Assembly: GCF_932274485.2 (NCBI RefSeq)
Contig: NC_065882.2
Location: forward strand, 62,161,431-62,225,430
Source: Patella vulgata
Taxonomy: Eukaryota; Mollusca; Gastropoda; Patellidae
Direction of reading: 5' to 3'
DNA: 64,000 nt
Both the position numbers and the translations under genes were made by a program. Under the pieces are notes generated by a model. It had not been told where the DNA came from and made no database searches. It saw nothing but the letters and a program-made list of their open reading frames with translations. This document shows positions 36,101 through 51,354 of this stretch, piece after piece (within the stretch, counting starts at the first letter, position 1; every line of letters begins with the position of its first letter).

Positions 36101-39100
36101 TGGTTCGAGTTGCCAACATGTTTGAAAAAAAGCAAATCACGATGTAACTATAAACAAACATGGTAACATGTTGTTAAGATCACATGTTTCTTATGTAAAG
36201 ACGTTAAATAACTAAATGTGGTATGGATACACTCAAAACATATCAAAAACACACAATCTCCAAAACATAAAACATTGTCAGTAATCTTCTTTAAAAATGA
36301 AAAATAAAATCATAATAGTTAAACATACATTATGCAAGAGGTAAATCTGCCTATTGTAGGTCTTTCTTTAGGCCTGACATGTTATCTAAATTATTAATTA
36401 GACATTAATTAACTTATTCAGACCGTAATTAACTCTCGATGGCATCGGAAGCCTGCCATGTTTATTGGATTAGGTTCTGATTTGCTGTTCGACTTCCATT
36501 CATAATTGAATTAATAAATGGATAATCGAGAATATATCCTACCGACTTTAGTAATGATGATCGAGGCTAGGCGGAAAATTCAATCGCTAAAATCTAGGTT
36601 CATAGTGGATTAATTTGACTGAAATTTTCAGCAAATTCCCTTTACAGTATCTAGATTTTAACCATTATAGTGAGAACTGTCAGCTCTTAATCTAATCTCC
36701 CATAATGTATCTTTATTAATGAACTCCTAACCATGTAAAAGTAACAGCATTTTTCTTAAGTTAAAGCTTCTGATTGCAATTTGCATTTCTCGGTGACATT
36801 CAATATTTTATCGCTTGTACTAAAATTGAGTATTTAAAATTTGATTAAGAAAACAGAACAGTAAATTAGATCCTGACTTAAATTCACTCTGATTAAAAAT
36901 AGACCCATTAAAAGATTTTACCATCGTGTGTAGGTGGCACTGGTTTGTTATTATTGTATGCAGAGAACAATGAATGTTAGGACATTTTCAATTTATCATA
37001 TCTTTGTAAACACTAAAAATATCTAAATCATTATTGTATTACATTCCTTTTAGGGGTGCCATGGTGGCGCAGTGGGTAGAACATTGGCTCGCTAGCCTGG
37101 AGGTCCTGTGTTCTATCCTTGCGTTGGCCGAGAAAGTTCCTCAGGATTTTCCGGTGTGGTTCCCCTTGATGGAGGGCCTGGCAAGGGATAATGTATAGTC
37201 ATTTGGATGGGATGAAAAACCAAGGTCCTGTGTACACATTGATGTACAAGTAAAAGAAACCTTGACAGTTTGAATTCGAAATAAGAGAAACCCATAACAC
37301 CGCTGTCCAGGGAGAGAAACCCATAACACCACTGTCCAGGGAGAACAGGTAACATTCAACTTAAAAACACAAAATACCAAAAATCCTTACGAAAAACTTC
37401 AAAATAATGTTTGGGAGCGACATAAACAAAATGACAAAGGTTCTTGAACAAAAATATCTGAAGAAAACAGTAGTGGGAGAAGTTTGTCTCAGATATTTGA
37501 AAGAAAAGTCTAAAATAAAGTCTGGTAGTACAGGGTCGGACATGAAGTCTATTTTATTAGAACAGAACAACACTTTTGTAATCATTCTGTATTTTATCTT
37601 GCAGAAAAAAAATTTATAGCTGTGTCCACACCCTCTATATGAACACCAAGCCAATGTTACAAGTCTTAAGAAGTTTTCTCTGTTGGAGGTTAAATAAGTA
37701 CAGACTGTATAAGTAACAGCAGCTTGTCTTTTTGTTTAATGAAATACATATGGACTAAAAAAACAGAATTTAAACTACCTCACAAATACAAATATTCACA
37801 ATTGTCTTGTGTTCATAACTTTCACTAACTCATATAAATATTCCAAGAATTCCCAAATACAAGCCTGATTGACTTGTCACAGACTTGTACATGCTATGAC
37901 CACTGTACAGGTGTAACAGCCATTTAAATTTCAAGTTATATCATTTTAATGCGCAAAGATGATAAAAAATAATATACACACCTGCACCAAAAGCAAAGAA
38001 GAAACTTTTATCAGGATATTTCTCTAATAAATGTATCACCCTTTCCGTCATTCGTTGATTTCGTTTATCTATCAGTTCATTACGAAAATATTCATCTATA
38101 TTTTTTGCCGTTCGCAAATCTTGAGGTGGAAGCGAGGTATTTACTAGATTTGGCACCTGGGCTGTATCATGATTAAATATTATAGAGTTCAAATCTCCAC
38201 AATTATAATGTGTTATTAAATCATCTGTGGTATATGGCATCGTTTCTTTCCCCTGTCGATAAAATTCATGTTGCCACAAGGTCTGATTTAACGCAAACAC
38301 AACCTGAAATAGAGAGAACATTTTTTTTTTTGTCATATCTAATAAAATTTTAATAGGCAAGTATAAAACTCATTATATAAACTGAAAATAAAATGAAATC
38401 AAGATATATTTTGGTGAATAAAATTTTAAACCAGTATAAACTCATCATTTTATAAACTGAAAAATAAATGAAACGTTTTAAAGGGGAATTTCCAGATATA
38501 TATCAGTGAATGAAATGTTAAACTCATTATAATTAACTGTTTTTATTATCTGAAAATAAAATGAAAGGGGAATACCAGATTTATTTCAGTGAAAACTTTT
38601 TTAAACAAGTATAATTAAGTCATTTTATAACCTGAAAATAAAATATAATATGGTTTCAAAGGGGAAATGAAATAAAAATTGCTTGTGCATATGGGTCTTT
38701 AGCAGTAAGAAGAATCTGGAGGAAACCTTTCATGCAACTATCTCAACGTCCATTTGTCAGATGGAGTTGGAGAGATGGATCTTGACTATTATCACATCCT
38801 GTCTGGATAAATTTGTCTATAATTTGTACAGTGGCAACTTATTTTTGTTTTACACTATATTGCTGCATTCTTAATATCTCTTGGCAAGTTTTACGAACAG
38901 TATCAGATAGACACATTTGTCAGGTCACTCAATGAAAGCAGAGACCAGCATTCTAAAACACTGTTCTGGCCATCATTTTCAATCAGCTAATTTTTTTAGG
39001 CTGAAACTTCTGGTTTTTGATTGTGTTAAACTACCTTCTCCTTTAATAGTTAGTATGCAGATTTTCTTTATTCAGATATCATATGTTTCAAGTGCAGTAT

Positions 39101-42100
39101 GATCTCAAAAGGGAAGCATTTTTTCCCATTACAATGTGTATGAATAACTATAGATTTTTAAGCTAATCAAGTTTTCAGAACCATGAGTAGGGTATGTCAG
39201 CTATTAAGATGATCAGTCTTTGGTTTGTAGAAAAAAAAATCAACCTTTTTCTAAACTTTCCCCCCTCCAGAATGTCCTAAAATCATCCAAATTCACCGAC
39301 TGATTCAATTTGGCAGGTGTGTATATCTTATAAATAATCACCATTTTATTTACTTTAGAGCGCAATCTTTTCTCTTATCATAGCATGTAACCGTTTTCTC
39401 TCCCACATTTATTATATATTTGATCAAATTATTTTTCCATTAATGAAACCAACATGCTTATTTAATCTTTATAAGACTGGTGAAGTTAATGTACATGTAG
39501 AATAAAGCGGATCATACATATTAACTCTCTACAGGGTGTAGATCAAAAAGCCTGTTATATACGCAAGTGATGGGTTTGGCCTTATGGTAGGGCCACCTCA
39601 CCTGTCTGTCCTCATGGGTGTTCTCTTGATATTCTGGTTTCATGCCACTCCTAAAGACACTTGTCCACAAATAAATTATTGAATGAATGAAAGAGGGTTT
39701 AAAGTAATTTAAAGTCAGACTTTTCTGCACGAACCGGGCTTAATGAGAGAAATTTTGCACAGACGGTAATTGAATTGTAACTTTCAAGTTTTTTTTTAAG
39801 TACACAAGACCTTGTTTTTTTGTACCATCCGAATAACTAGACACTGTTCCTTGCCTGGACTGTACTGCACCACTGACAAAGAAAATACCAGAGAATGTTT
39901 GTTAGTCCTGAAACATTAACTACCATTTCTTTCTCTCTTAGTCTTATAATGATTTTGAGTTTCTATGCTTGAGCAAGGTTTTGTAATTTGTAGTCTATAA
40001 ATTTATGAGATGACTCCACATTATCACTCCATGTAGCTACAGAAGTAGCTCCAGTGACAAGGCGACAATACCTTATTATCTTAGAATACCAAATACCATT
40101 TTTCATTTATATTGGAATTTCACATAGACATTAAAATATATGGCAGTACCTCTTTTATATACTTTATGTTAATTAGTGTTATCAACCTGTTATGTGGCAA
40201 TATCTATAGCTTTAAAAACATTGTTAACACTTCAATACAACTTCAAAGGAAACTATTTACAGAATATTAGCTAATTTAGTTCCAAATTCTAATTCAATGA
40301 AAAAAACTTTCAAAATATAGTAAATCTAATTTTAATCTTCAAATGAAAACTTTCATCAATCCATAAAACAACAAATCATATATTAAAAGAAACTGTTTTG
40401 GTGTTAATAGGTTGAGATTAAGGGGACCATCCAAATCTCCTAACAATTTGAATATTTAAGAGATGCATTATGTAAGATTTAAATATAAAGAACTAGCCAT
40501 TCTTGCTGTAATAGTTCAAAAATAGATAACGAAAAATTATTACATATATTTAGAATTTTGGTCAAATGACTTTATTCTGATCAAAGTTATGAGTGTTTCA
40601 AGTTTTGACATAAGAAATAGCCGATTGTCAAAAGTACCATTGCCACGATAACAAACGAAGTCTCGACTCTCAATCCTTATTATTGAGTGACGTCCATTTT
40701 AATGTTACATGTAAATGATTATATGGCAGACATTGTCTAATCTACTTAATTTCTCAGCTATTATATGTTTGCATCACTAACAATCATTTGGCTATATGCA
40801 AGTATTTATATCTAAGAACCAATATAGCTTACTAAAGTGATCAAGTTACTGCTGACCGATAGCTTATGGCAAAATCTACTGACAGTGTAATCAATCTATC
40901 TTAAATTAAAATAAAGTGGTGTAATAATTTCTTACTGAGATGGATGAACGAATCAGATATTGCCTTCTTCAAGTTAAATTACCATTAGGGTCTATCTAGT
41001 CGTATTACACCATCTTTGAACAGCTCAACTAAATGAGATCAATTTATCGTAATAAGATCTAATTTGGTACGATACTAATCGCTCTTCTTCTCTCGAACCA
41101 ATCTATTTGTGTAAAACATTGTACATGTATTGAAACAATCTATTACATAAAGGTTGTCTTTCCTTGGTCAAATCCATTGAGTATGTCATTGTAGGTTAGC
41201 CTACTGCTGGACATGGGTTTGTTCATTTACAAAACTTAATACTTTTTTTTATACATACCATAATACTATCAAAATTTCAGTGGCATAAAATGAAATGAAA
41301 CAGAGTTTAACATCTTATTTTTTGGCAACATTTTATTTTTCTGCAAGTAAAATTTTGCCCCTACAGCAGCACAATGTCCTACCCTTATTTTGATTTCCAA
41401 CTTTAGGGATCCTTAACGTGCAGCCAATGCTATAATACACACACCGTTGGTTTTCTGTGTCATTTGCACAACTAAACACATTTCCTTGCCAGGTCCTATG
41501 TCCTGTACCACAGACAAGGGGGAAACCAGGCTGGAAAAACCCTAATGAATGCACAGAATAATAATGTGAACTGCATTTCAGTTTGAGTGAAGTCTGTTGT
41601 AGGTGTGTTAAGTGTCTTAAATTGCAGCGGTAAGAAAGAGGAGGACCTGGAGAAAACTGGCAAGGTTGGACAAGGTTGGACCCTACTCCTTGTCACGTAC
41701 AAGCCAGGAATCGAAACCACACCACTTGACTCAATGACAGACCTTATGATGCAAGGCGCATGTGTTAACCACTCGGCCACCCACCCCCTCACAACCGAAA
41801 GAACAAAATTAGATTTTTTCTATACAAGACTGTAAGACCACACCGAAATAAAATACCTTTCATTTATACAAATAAATAAACCCGTTCTTAATATTTTATA
41901 ATAACTGAATAATTCCAAAATAAACATAACAGAAACACTCCATATTGCAAAAAGGAATTCATAACTCTTCCTCCTCATATTGTAAAAATATTTCTCATTC
42001 TCTCATTTTTCCTAAAATAACTTTTTGAAACTGAATGTAAATTTAAATTAAGAAAATAAAGTTGAAACAGAGAGATAAGTAGTGGAGTAATATTTGACGT

Positions 42101-45100
42101 GAAAACAGATAGTTCAAACTATGTGGAGGACTGAACATATATGCTGTACACTACTTGTTAAAACGTTACTGTTGACTGTCTACATATCCTTGTTTTTCTT
42201 TCTCGATGGTGAAAAATATTTCCCTCTTAACAACTACATGATTATAGTACATTATCAGGTGTATATCAATATTACACTTTAATTCTACATATAACATAAT
42301 AAAAAAATCATACACGACTAGAGAAGAAATTACAGTAGATGTACCTGTGTGTCTGTCCTAATGTTCTACTCTGACTGGGCTAATGAAGAAGGGCATACAG
42401 TGTGCTGTGGGGGAAATTTTGCCCTAACAATGGCGCTACAGCCTACTCTTGTATCGAATTCCAACTGCCAAGGGTTCTTTTACACGCACACCCAGGCCCG
42501 TAGTCGGGGGGGGGGGGGATGAAATTTCCCCTGAAAAAATGTTTTGAACCCCCCCCCCCCGAAAAAAAGTTGCCAACCATAGCTCTAAAATACCTACTGT
42601 AAACAGTGTGCCACCCCCCTCCGCCCCCCCATAAAACCTTCACTGCCCCTCCGCAGCCAGCAAGCTGGCGACAGGCCTGTGCACACCAATGTGTACAACA
42701 AAACCTCAGTTTTCATCCCATCTGAGAGTCCCTTGTCAGACCCTCCGTCCTGCAGCACTGACATGGGGAACTATGTCAGAAATTCCTGATGGACTTTCTT
42801 GGTCAAAACAAGGATCGAATGCAGAAATCCAGGTAAGTGAGCCACTATCTTACTCACTGATCCACCATGGCTCTGTCTGTCATAGAAGAAAAAATATAAA
42901 CCTTTATACCAAAAACCAGTGAAAATTCTGGTCTAATTCACAGATAATTACAATTCTTTTGAAATTGCCATCAGAGGAAAATCATCAAGGGTCAAAGATA
43001 TACATCTAAAACATAAGATCATGCGGACTCATTTATTTGCTTATACATTGCATACATGTAGCTGTATGCGAGTAAGAATTTTACTTCATCTATTTTTTAT
43101 AATATTCTGTCTTGAATACACAGCCATGTGTATGGTACTTGTGTATTGCACTTGCATATAGATACGGAAGCTACAGTCTGGTAAATTAATGATATTTCTG
43201 AACATAAACCGGATTCAAATTTAAAAAATATACTACATAATTCCTTTAGATTCTAGTCCACAGGTAGCAGCATCAGGAACTACGCAGTTCATGCATGTTA
43301 ATATGTTTGAATTCTGTACATTTGGTAAAAAATGAAAAATTGTTAGACTGTGCAGCTCGAAAGTAATGTTATCATATTTGATGTTGTTCACCTGTTGTGC
43401 GGTATAGTAATGATATATTTACTGTATTGATACAACTGTTAAAACAGGTGCTGCCACCTGGTGACTAACAACACTACAACATTCTTCACACATCAATATC
43501 AGACTAACATTCTTATCTTCACAGCAAATTTAAACTAAGTTTTCCTTAACCTCATAGTACTGTATAGCATCTGATCTCATTCTGTGTCATACCCAGGATT
43601 CTGTCTGGAGGATGCTTCGACAAAAAACGATCTGTATTTTCAGTGGTGTGAGAATAGAGTAAGGCATTACAAGGGGAACAGCTGCCCCAACAATATGTTT
43701 AGAAGGGGGCGGGTAGAGGAGGGGGAAACTCTCCCCAAACATTTCCTTTCCAGCTCACAGACTTTAAGATATCACAATGACATTAATTCAAATTTTTAGC
43801 CCATCATTGTTTTGCCAAGGGTTAGGTGCACTACTGGTCTGACACATACAGCTGTAGATGATAAGGTCTGGGATCAATGCAAGTTATAGTTTGATCCCAA
43901 GCTTATATGTGACAAGGAGTCAAATCGCTTGACTAAAATTGTGGATTTTCTAAAGATATTAACCATGTTAGTCACGAAATGACCACACTAGTATTGTATG
44001 GACATTAAACCCCCATTTCTATCTCACTTCATTGTTTTCTGCTTGTCTTATAATACATGAAGCCACAATAGATGCTTGACTTGCAGAATGAGCAAAAAAT
44101 CAGCCCATCATAGGCTATGGTCGGCTACAAATCTAAATTCAATTCTGTATAATTCAAATTCATTAAAGTATTTATTTCACATAGTGCACTAGAAACATAG
44201 GAACAATTTACCTGTAGGTAAATTATCTTGAAACAAAAAGTCTTATAGACCCTATTTAATGATTAGATTGGTTCTAAAATAGACTGATACATTTGATTCA
44301 GATATAATATTACCATGCCCACTGTCATAAAACCACCTAAAATGTAAAAATATCTGACTGGGTCTCATTTTTCATTGGTTTTTGTCCTTTGATGTCAGTC
44401 AGGTATGATATACAGTTTAAAGTATCGCTTACCTATTCTGTCAGAGGTAATTATACTCACAATAGATTGTATGACTGGCATGAAATATAAACTACAGAGG
44501 CCCTAACTACTGACATTCTCTCTCAATGAAACTACTGTTCATGTTTAGTAAACTCAAATAAATTTAAGGTTGAAAATAGGACCAACATCAAAAATTATAC
44601 TCTGTTCAGAAGGCTGCATTGTCTCTTATAACTGTATATTAGTAGCATTAATGTAATCCACCTCACTCCATACATTTTATTTTACAAGACGAAAATATAT
44701 CTTTTCTAGAGTGCTGTGGTGGTCCATTGCCCAAATTGATAGTATAATTATTAGTCCAACACCTATTGCTTCTAAATTGGAGACTAACTATTTAAAACAC
44801 AAATGTGACAACATCCTTTGATGTTAGATACTGGTCCAGTTCCCTCTCTATTGACCAAATAAATAAAATCATTAGTCCAATAGCAACTAACAAAGTCCTA
44901 TCATTAACATCCATTATTAGCCCAATATTGGACTGGACTAGATGTTTACTCCACACCCATTAACAACCAATCTGTTTGTCTTCACAGCACTAGGATCTGG
45001 AAGAGTTGTTATATAACAGGCGTTCTAGTTGATGTGAGGAATTAGCCAATGAAACAGTCTGTTATAGTGAGTTCTTGATGTGCTCTGCATGGAAATGTGG

Positions 45101-48100
45101 GTAAACCCCTAGAAACGTCAATGTCTGACATCATAGGGTCAAAAGTTGCTTGTATGACCTCCCAGTACAACTGGTCAGATCTTCATGTAGTGTAGGCCAT
45201 TGAAAGTATAAAAAAACAAAACGAAATATAGATCTGTATTTAAATCAGATTACAATAACAACTAACAACCAGTTTATTCCCAGGAAGGCGCAGTTATTGA
45301 CCGTAATGGATTAAAAGGGATCGTTTTCTGCGCAAGTTTCTAGGGATCAAAAATGTAACAATATGACTAATTAACTAACATTTTAGCAACATGTGTACCA
45401 TATGACTTTAGAAACTAAAAAAATGAACAATACTATATAACAAATTATTTAATTTCACCAAATAAGTCACCCTGTCTAAATAATCAACTAGAGTTAATTC
45501 CTCTTGTTTGAGTCTTCTTTTTAATAGCTGAAGCTGGCTTAGCATATGGACATATTTATGTCTCTTCCTTGGTGGATTTTGTCCCTCCACATACTGCACC
45601 ATTCTAATTTCATTGATATTCTGTTCTTATTGTAAAAACGTGATCATTTTAAAAAATATTTCTATGAGCTTTTCCAACTATATCATGCGTAACAGGTTCA
45701 TGGTTCGGGCGGTTTTTGTTTAGCTTCACCAGAATATCGTTCGCTGTAGTATTAGAATGCTGCAGTGGATATACAATATATTATGTAACCATACCTTTCC
45801 TTCCCTTATTTTGAAGGTCAATTATCTTTTATACAATTTATTATTCAACCATACATTTCCTTCCCTAATTTTGAAAGTCAATTATCTTTAATTGTAAGAA
45901 GTTTTACCAAGTACAAAAACATAAAAAATAGTGACGGGAGTGTAGAATCTTTTAAGATCTAATCCAATCTGTCAAATTCATATACCATCCTTCTGATTTA
46001 CTGTCCCATAAAACTCTCCTTAAGATCCATATCATCACAAAATTCAAATTTTCAACAAAAAGAAGACAGTTTTATCACTATAGCGGAAAAAACATATTAT
46101 TGCGTATGTGTGATTTTAATAATAGGCCTGTATTCACCATATAATAGAGCTGATCTTACTGGAGATACATGTGTGTAAAATTAAAGGTGTTGTTATGGCT
46201 AATAATTATTCACAAGAGAGAGAGAGAGAGAGAGAGAAGAGAGAAGAGAGAGAGATGGTTTAACTCAACACAAACTAGGTCATATCGTGACTAACATAAG
46301 TTTATAGTTCAATTTTACTGCAATAATTTGCTTCCGTAAAGGGCTATTTAGCAATGGGAATAAACCGGAGAAACTTAAGAAAGAAATTGGTTGTAGAAAT
46401 ACTAGAGGACATTATCAACAAGCAAGCACTCTTCCTTCTAAGCAATAAACGAAAAATGAAATGTAAATTAATATGCCACCGCATCACCTGAAAAGAGCTG
46501 TTTCACCTATTTCCCAGAAATCCTTAATCCCTCCAGGGATATTGGGCTAAAATGACACCTTCAAAGAAATCAAAGGAAGCACAAATATCTAACAAATCTA
46601 ACAAATATACCTTATTGGGGCTCTTTTAGAGATAATGTGGTACTATGTGATCTACCTTTTATCTTGGAGTGGTTAGGTCTACTAGTTAGTTTTTGTGGTA
46701 TGAAAGCAGCAGAGATGACAACACTGATGTCACGAGAAAATAAAAGATAGGAGGCCAGGCAGCGAAACATACACCCACAGCAGCTAAATCATCCAAGCGG
46801 TCAACAAGGGTTGTCACATATTTATTCTTTTGTAGATAATTGGGGGCATTTACAAGACAATTTCATACAAATCAGATTATAATTTTTGTCTTTTGAGGGT
46901 TCACGAGGCTCTAAAAACTAAAACAAGGGCCTTAACTCTGGAAGTAATTTACAGAAATTGTTAAAATTCGGCCAACTTTTTCATTTTACTAATTCAAATA
47001 ATGCATATAGATTGGATGATAACTTTTGTCATTCGAATGTTCCCAAGTTCAACAAAGTAAAACAAGGGCCATAAATTTAGAAGTAATTGACGGAAATTGA
47101 CGTAATTCAATAGGCTTCTTTGTTTCTCTAATTTAAATCATGCATATATATTTCGCACAGATCAGATGATAACTTTCGTCATTTGAATGTTCACAAGGAT
47201 CATATATGAATTTCAAAAGAATCAGAAGATAAATGTAGTCTGTAGAGTATTCACAAGAAATTGTGGACGACGGACGGACGGACGTACAGACAGGGGTGAC
47301 AGCAATATACGACTATATTTCCATGTGGGCTATGTATAAAAAGGGTACATGATCCATATAATGAGCACAAAATTCATAATAGCAGCTGCACTGCTTGATG
47401 CTTTTCCTAAAAGTTTGATGGAAACGGGTGCTCTCTATCACCAAATATATTATTAAAATATTCAACTGAAACCAACTCAAATGATAATAAACTCAAATCA
47501 AAGTATTTAGTTATAAAAAACAAAAATTCAACTTTAAAAACATTTCTGTTCTATTTTAAAACGTACACATAAATTAAGTCATGTAAAATCTGTCTACACC
47601 TCTATGTTATTTAACAGGTAAATAAAAGGCATGTAAAACCTGCCTACATGTTAAAACATTACCGGTACATACGACCTCTATGTTAAATATTGAACTAAGG
47701 CTCTTCAACAAACCTGGGACTATTTTTTCATGTACAACAGCTCTCACTTTTTTGGCATTCCACATTGTTTTAAATCAGTGAAAAGTCAATGTATCGACCC
47801 CTTTCCTAAATATCTAATTTATCAATCCTTTGACAAAAAATCCTGTACAATGACTATTTAAAACATGCCAACTATTTTTTGCCTTCAATGACTGACAATA
47901 TGCCTTTGTTCATTCACTTTTTAAAACAGTACAAATGTTTGTAGGAAAATATTTAAGATTGTCACTAACAAGACATTTTGATGACATTTTCAAACATTGT
48001 TGTAAGTCAGGTGTAAAATGTTTTTTTTTATAAATTCAAACTTTCTGGAATGTCTTGTGTAAATTTATTTTGTCCTTAGATCGACTGATTAAATGTTTTG

Positions 48101-51100
48101 TTTTAAAACAAAAGGGTTAAAAAGTTACAATTTCTATAAATTAACGTTCAAAGTTTTATTTACGTGTAATCTATTCCCCTCTATTCATGAGAAACTGCAG
48201 TGGCTCAGTGGTTAAAGGCACTGTCTCACTAACTAGGAGGTCCGGGGTTCAATCCCCAGGATTTTCCAGCATGGTTTTCCCTTGTGAGAGGTGCAAAGAC
48301 AGCATCTAGTTGTTTGGATGGGATGTAAAGATCACTTAACAGTTGGAAGAGCAGGCCTTAGCATCGCTGTCCGCGAAAAGATTTCCCTTGTAGCACACTG
48401 TATGGCATACACTTGCTCCATTAGCCCAGTAGATGCAGAAAAGTAAGATGTTAAACCCCATTTCATTTAATTTCTATTCATATGGTAATAAACATTTCAT
48501 TCTATCACATATCCATTCAAAAGGTTATCGTTCATACACGCAACAGCAGTGTCCTAGATCTGTCAAACCGTGGGAACAGCAAAAGTCAAAAATGTGACTG
48601 GATGATCGGGATTCAATTATTTCCCACTTATTTTGTATTGTGTTCTAATAATTAGAAATACTGGACATTTCACAATGAATTGAATTGACCACAAAATATG
48701 AGAAGACGTTCATTTAGTGAAGTCACTACAAAGAAAAAATATGAAAAGGCGTCCATTTTACATGCTATTAGACCTTTCTTCCATTCAATTTTTTTCTTTG
48801 TGGAAAATTAATGAATCCCGAACATCAAGCCATATTTTGCCTATCTTTTGCGGTGGATCAAATGCATGTATGCAACAGCATTTATTAAAGAGTTTATCCA
48901 TTATAGCTGCTCAATTGTTTATTCATTATAGTCATTCAATACTTTATCCATATACCCATTCAACAGTTTATTCATTCCATAGCTATTCAAAAACTCAGTC
49001 ATTATATTCATTAAATAGTTTATTCACTATAGTGATCATTCAAAAGTTTATTCATCTTGATCATTCAAAATTTTAATCATTATATGGCCATTCAATATCA
49101 TGAGATAAAGAATGATCTCTAAAGCAGTGGACACTTGCTGAATTGCAGCCATATGAGCGGACACACAAGACAAATCCTTTGCCTGATCCACCATTCACCA
49201 TGTAAGATTTAGATAAAGAGCTGGCCATTCTTGCTATAATATTTCAAAAATAGATAATGCAAAATGAATAGGCTATATCAACAATTTCATTCAAATTACT
49301 TTATTTTGAGCAAAATTATCAATGGATTCTAATCTACATAAAATCAGAGCCATCCGATGGCATAGAGAGTGTATTATGGTCTTGTCATGTTAATAAATGT
49401 CTAATTAATAATTTACATAACATTCAAGGCCCAAAGAAAGACCTGCAATAGGCAGATTTAGCTCTTACATAATGCCTGTTTTATGATAAAATTGGCAATG
49501 ACTGATTAATCCACAGAGGCCAGATAACAGTAAGCAAAGAAGATTGTTTTTGGAATCTATGTTTTAATTCTACTCTTTTCACTTTTTGTGTGCTGCCATG
49601 AATAGTCTGAAGTAAGTTTATTATATTAAAATAACAACTTTCATCTATTTTGTTGGTTTAAACGATAAAAACTATCTCTAATAAATACATATCAAATATA
49701 TGTCAACAATAGATAATAAAGCATTTGTTTACTTTGAAACAAACCTCTCTAATAATCTCCCCAACACACAACCACGAATCACTGGGATAGATTGAATATC
49801 TCGAACTGAGAACTCGATACTGAACTTAACGGAGCGTTAATTGAAGGCCACACGTCTCAAATTAAACTAAGAAAATATACCAGGTTTATGGTTTTTGTAT
49901 AGTAAAGGCAATCATCTGTTTGAAGTAACATTGAGTGGCCTCTAATCGTTTCTAGTAATTTCACCCCATTGTGTTCAAGCAACCTGAAATATGTGTTAAA
50001 TCTCCTTTGCGGGGAAGAAAAAAAGAAAATCTCATGCAGTCCAAGATAATATCTTTACTTACCTCCCTATATAAATATCTGATGTTTATAGTATATGTAA
50101 AACAAACACACTTTCTATAATATACAACCACTTATAATACAAACCATAATAACTACTTTTATATAACTAAATATGGTATACTGAGCAATAATTAGGTATA
50201 CCAGACAATATAGACCACCCCATTTCTTTTAGCCTACATTTCATGTGCGAATATGTTATCGTCACCCCATCCGTCTGTAGTCGGTTCACAGTTCTTACAA
50301 ACAATTTATTTTCAAAACTTACTGGGGTTGTTCAGCTAATTCAAAGAAGGTAATTTACTGTGCCTGTCACTGGAATCTTGAAAAATGTTAACGCAGGTTT
50401 TGGAAAATAATTTCTGCCCAATTCTATGTGCAGTCACCCTTCAGAATCCTGCTAACAGGGAAACATTTGTTGCTATGTATGGTATATCAAGTAATCAACA
50501 AAATCTCATGGTCAAGGGGTGTGTGGTTTAGAACTTGACTTCTCACAGCAACGTTCCCAATATATCAAGGCTAATTCACACTTATAAGAAGTAAAATATG
50601 TAGAGTTGGCAGAATGTTTCCTGGAATTGCTTCAACCAAGGTCCAATGTACAAACTGGTATTATACTTGAAAGAAATCTTGTCCAGTTAAAATTTGGAGA
50701 AGATAGGGCAGAGTTGTTGTTGTCCAGACTAAATTCTTCGTCTCCCAATCCGTTCCATTCATTTTAAATTTCATTGAAAGTGGCTTTATCACTTTCACCA
50801 ACAAACTATCTGTAATTTTGTTTGAACAATATAATGTTTAATAGCACCTAATTATCAACCAGCAGTTGCCATGCAAAATATGCCCACATTTTGCTAGCGA
50901 TGGACAGAGAATGAGCTAAACAAAAAATGTGATTTTTTTTGCACAATCAGGGGCCATAATCCAGGAAGTTATGGTCAGATATGCATGACTATCAAAAGAA
51001 ACCAAGATCTGTTTGATATAAACATATGTTTTAAGTTTCACCAAAACTGGATTCTTTTACACTATTTGAGTACAGGGTTGGATGGCCGAATGGTGAGCAT

Positions 51101-51310
51101 GTGCGCGCTGAATCATTAGGTCTGTCATTGAGTCAACGGGTGTGGTTTCGATTCCCCGGATTTACGTAACAAGGAGTAGGGTCACCTGTCCAACCTCATG
51201 GGTTTCCTCCCACTGCTAAAGACCCTTACGGCTAAGCGAATTATAGTAAAATTTGAACCATGTGTTAGTCCCAAAATGAGCTAGTGTGTGTGTCGAGTGG
51301 ATGTTAAACC

Positions 51311-51354
<44 letters not shown>

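Larger units (their letters stand above)
26455..37981 (-). other. TIKI intron 3 (11.5 kb)
   Basis: Splits the second GX2H motif. Contains a SINE-A (37053-37345), a MITE-1 (36322-36720), a 51-bp duplication, an inverted-repeat element (31638-32012), a nested array copy (29510-30106) and the second TTAAAGCGAT MITE (28384-28737). Nothing recognisable in 32020-35650 beyond AT-rich sequence and weak self-similarity near 33560-33830. Confidence 0.75.

Noticed and set aside
37407-37619. 70-codon frame [20 protein letters not shown]
   Set aside because: Looks somewhat protein-like but has no splice context, no recognised family and lies directly after a SINE-A; not enough to call.
41496-41835. Overlapping frames on both strands (98 and 82 codons)
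   Set aside because: They lie in SINE-B and SINE-A copies, whose GC-richer sequence keeps frames open by chance.
48187-48265. Possible tRNA gene
   Set aside because: A and B boxes are good, but the sequence continues into SINE-A and does not fold into a full cloverleaf by eye; it is a SINE head.
48717-49076. 119-codon plus-strand frame
   Set aside because: Runs through a degenerate 24-bp repeat; low-complexity product rich in HSIL.
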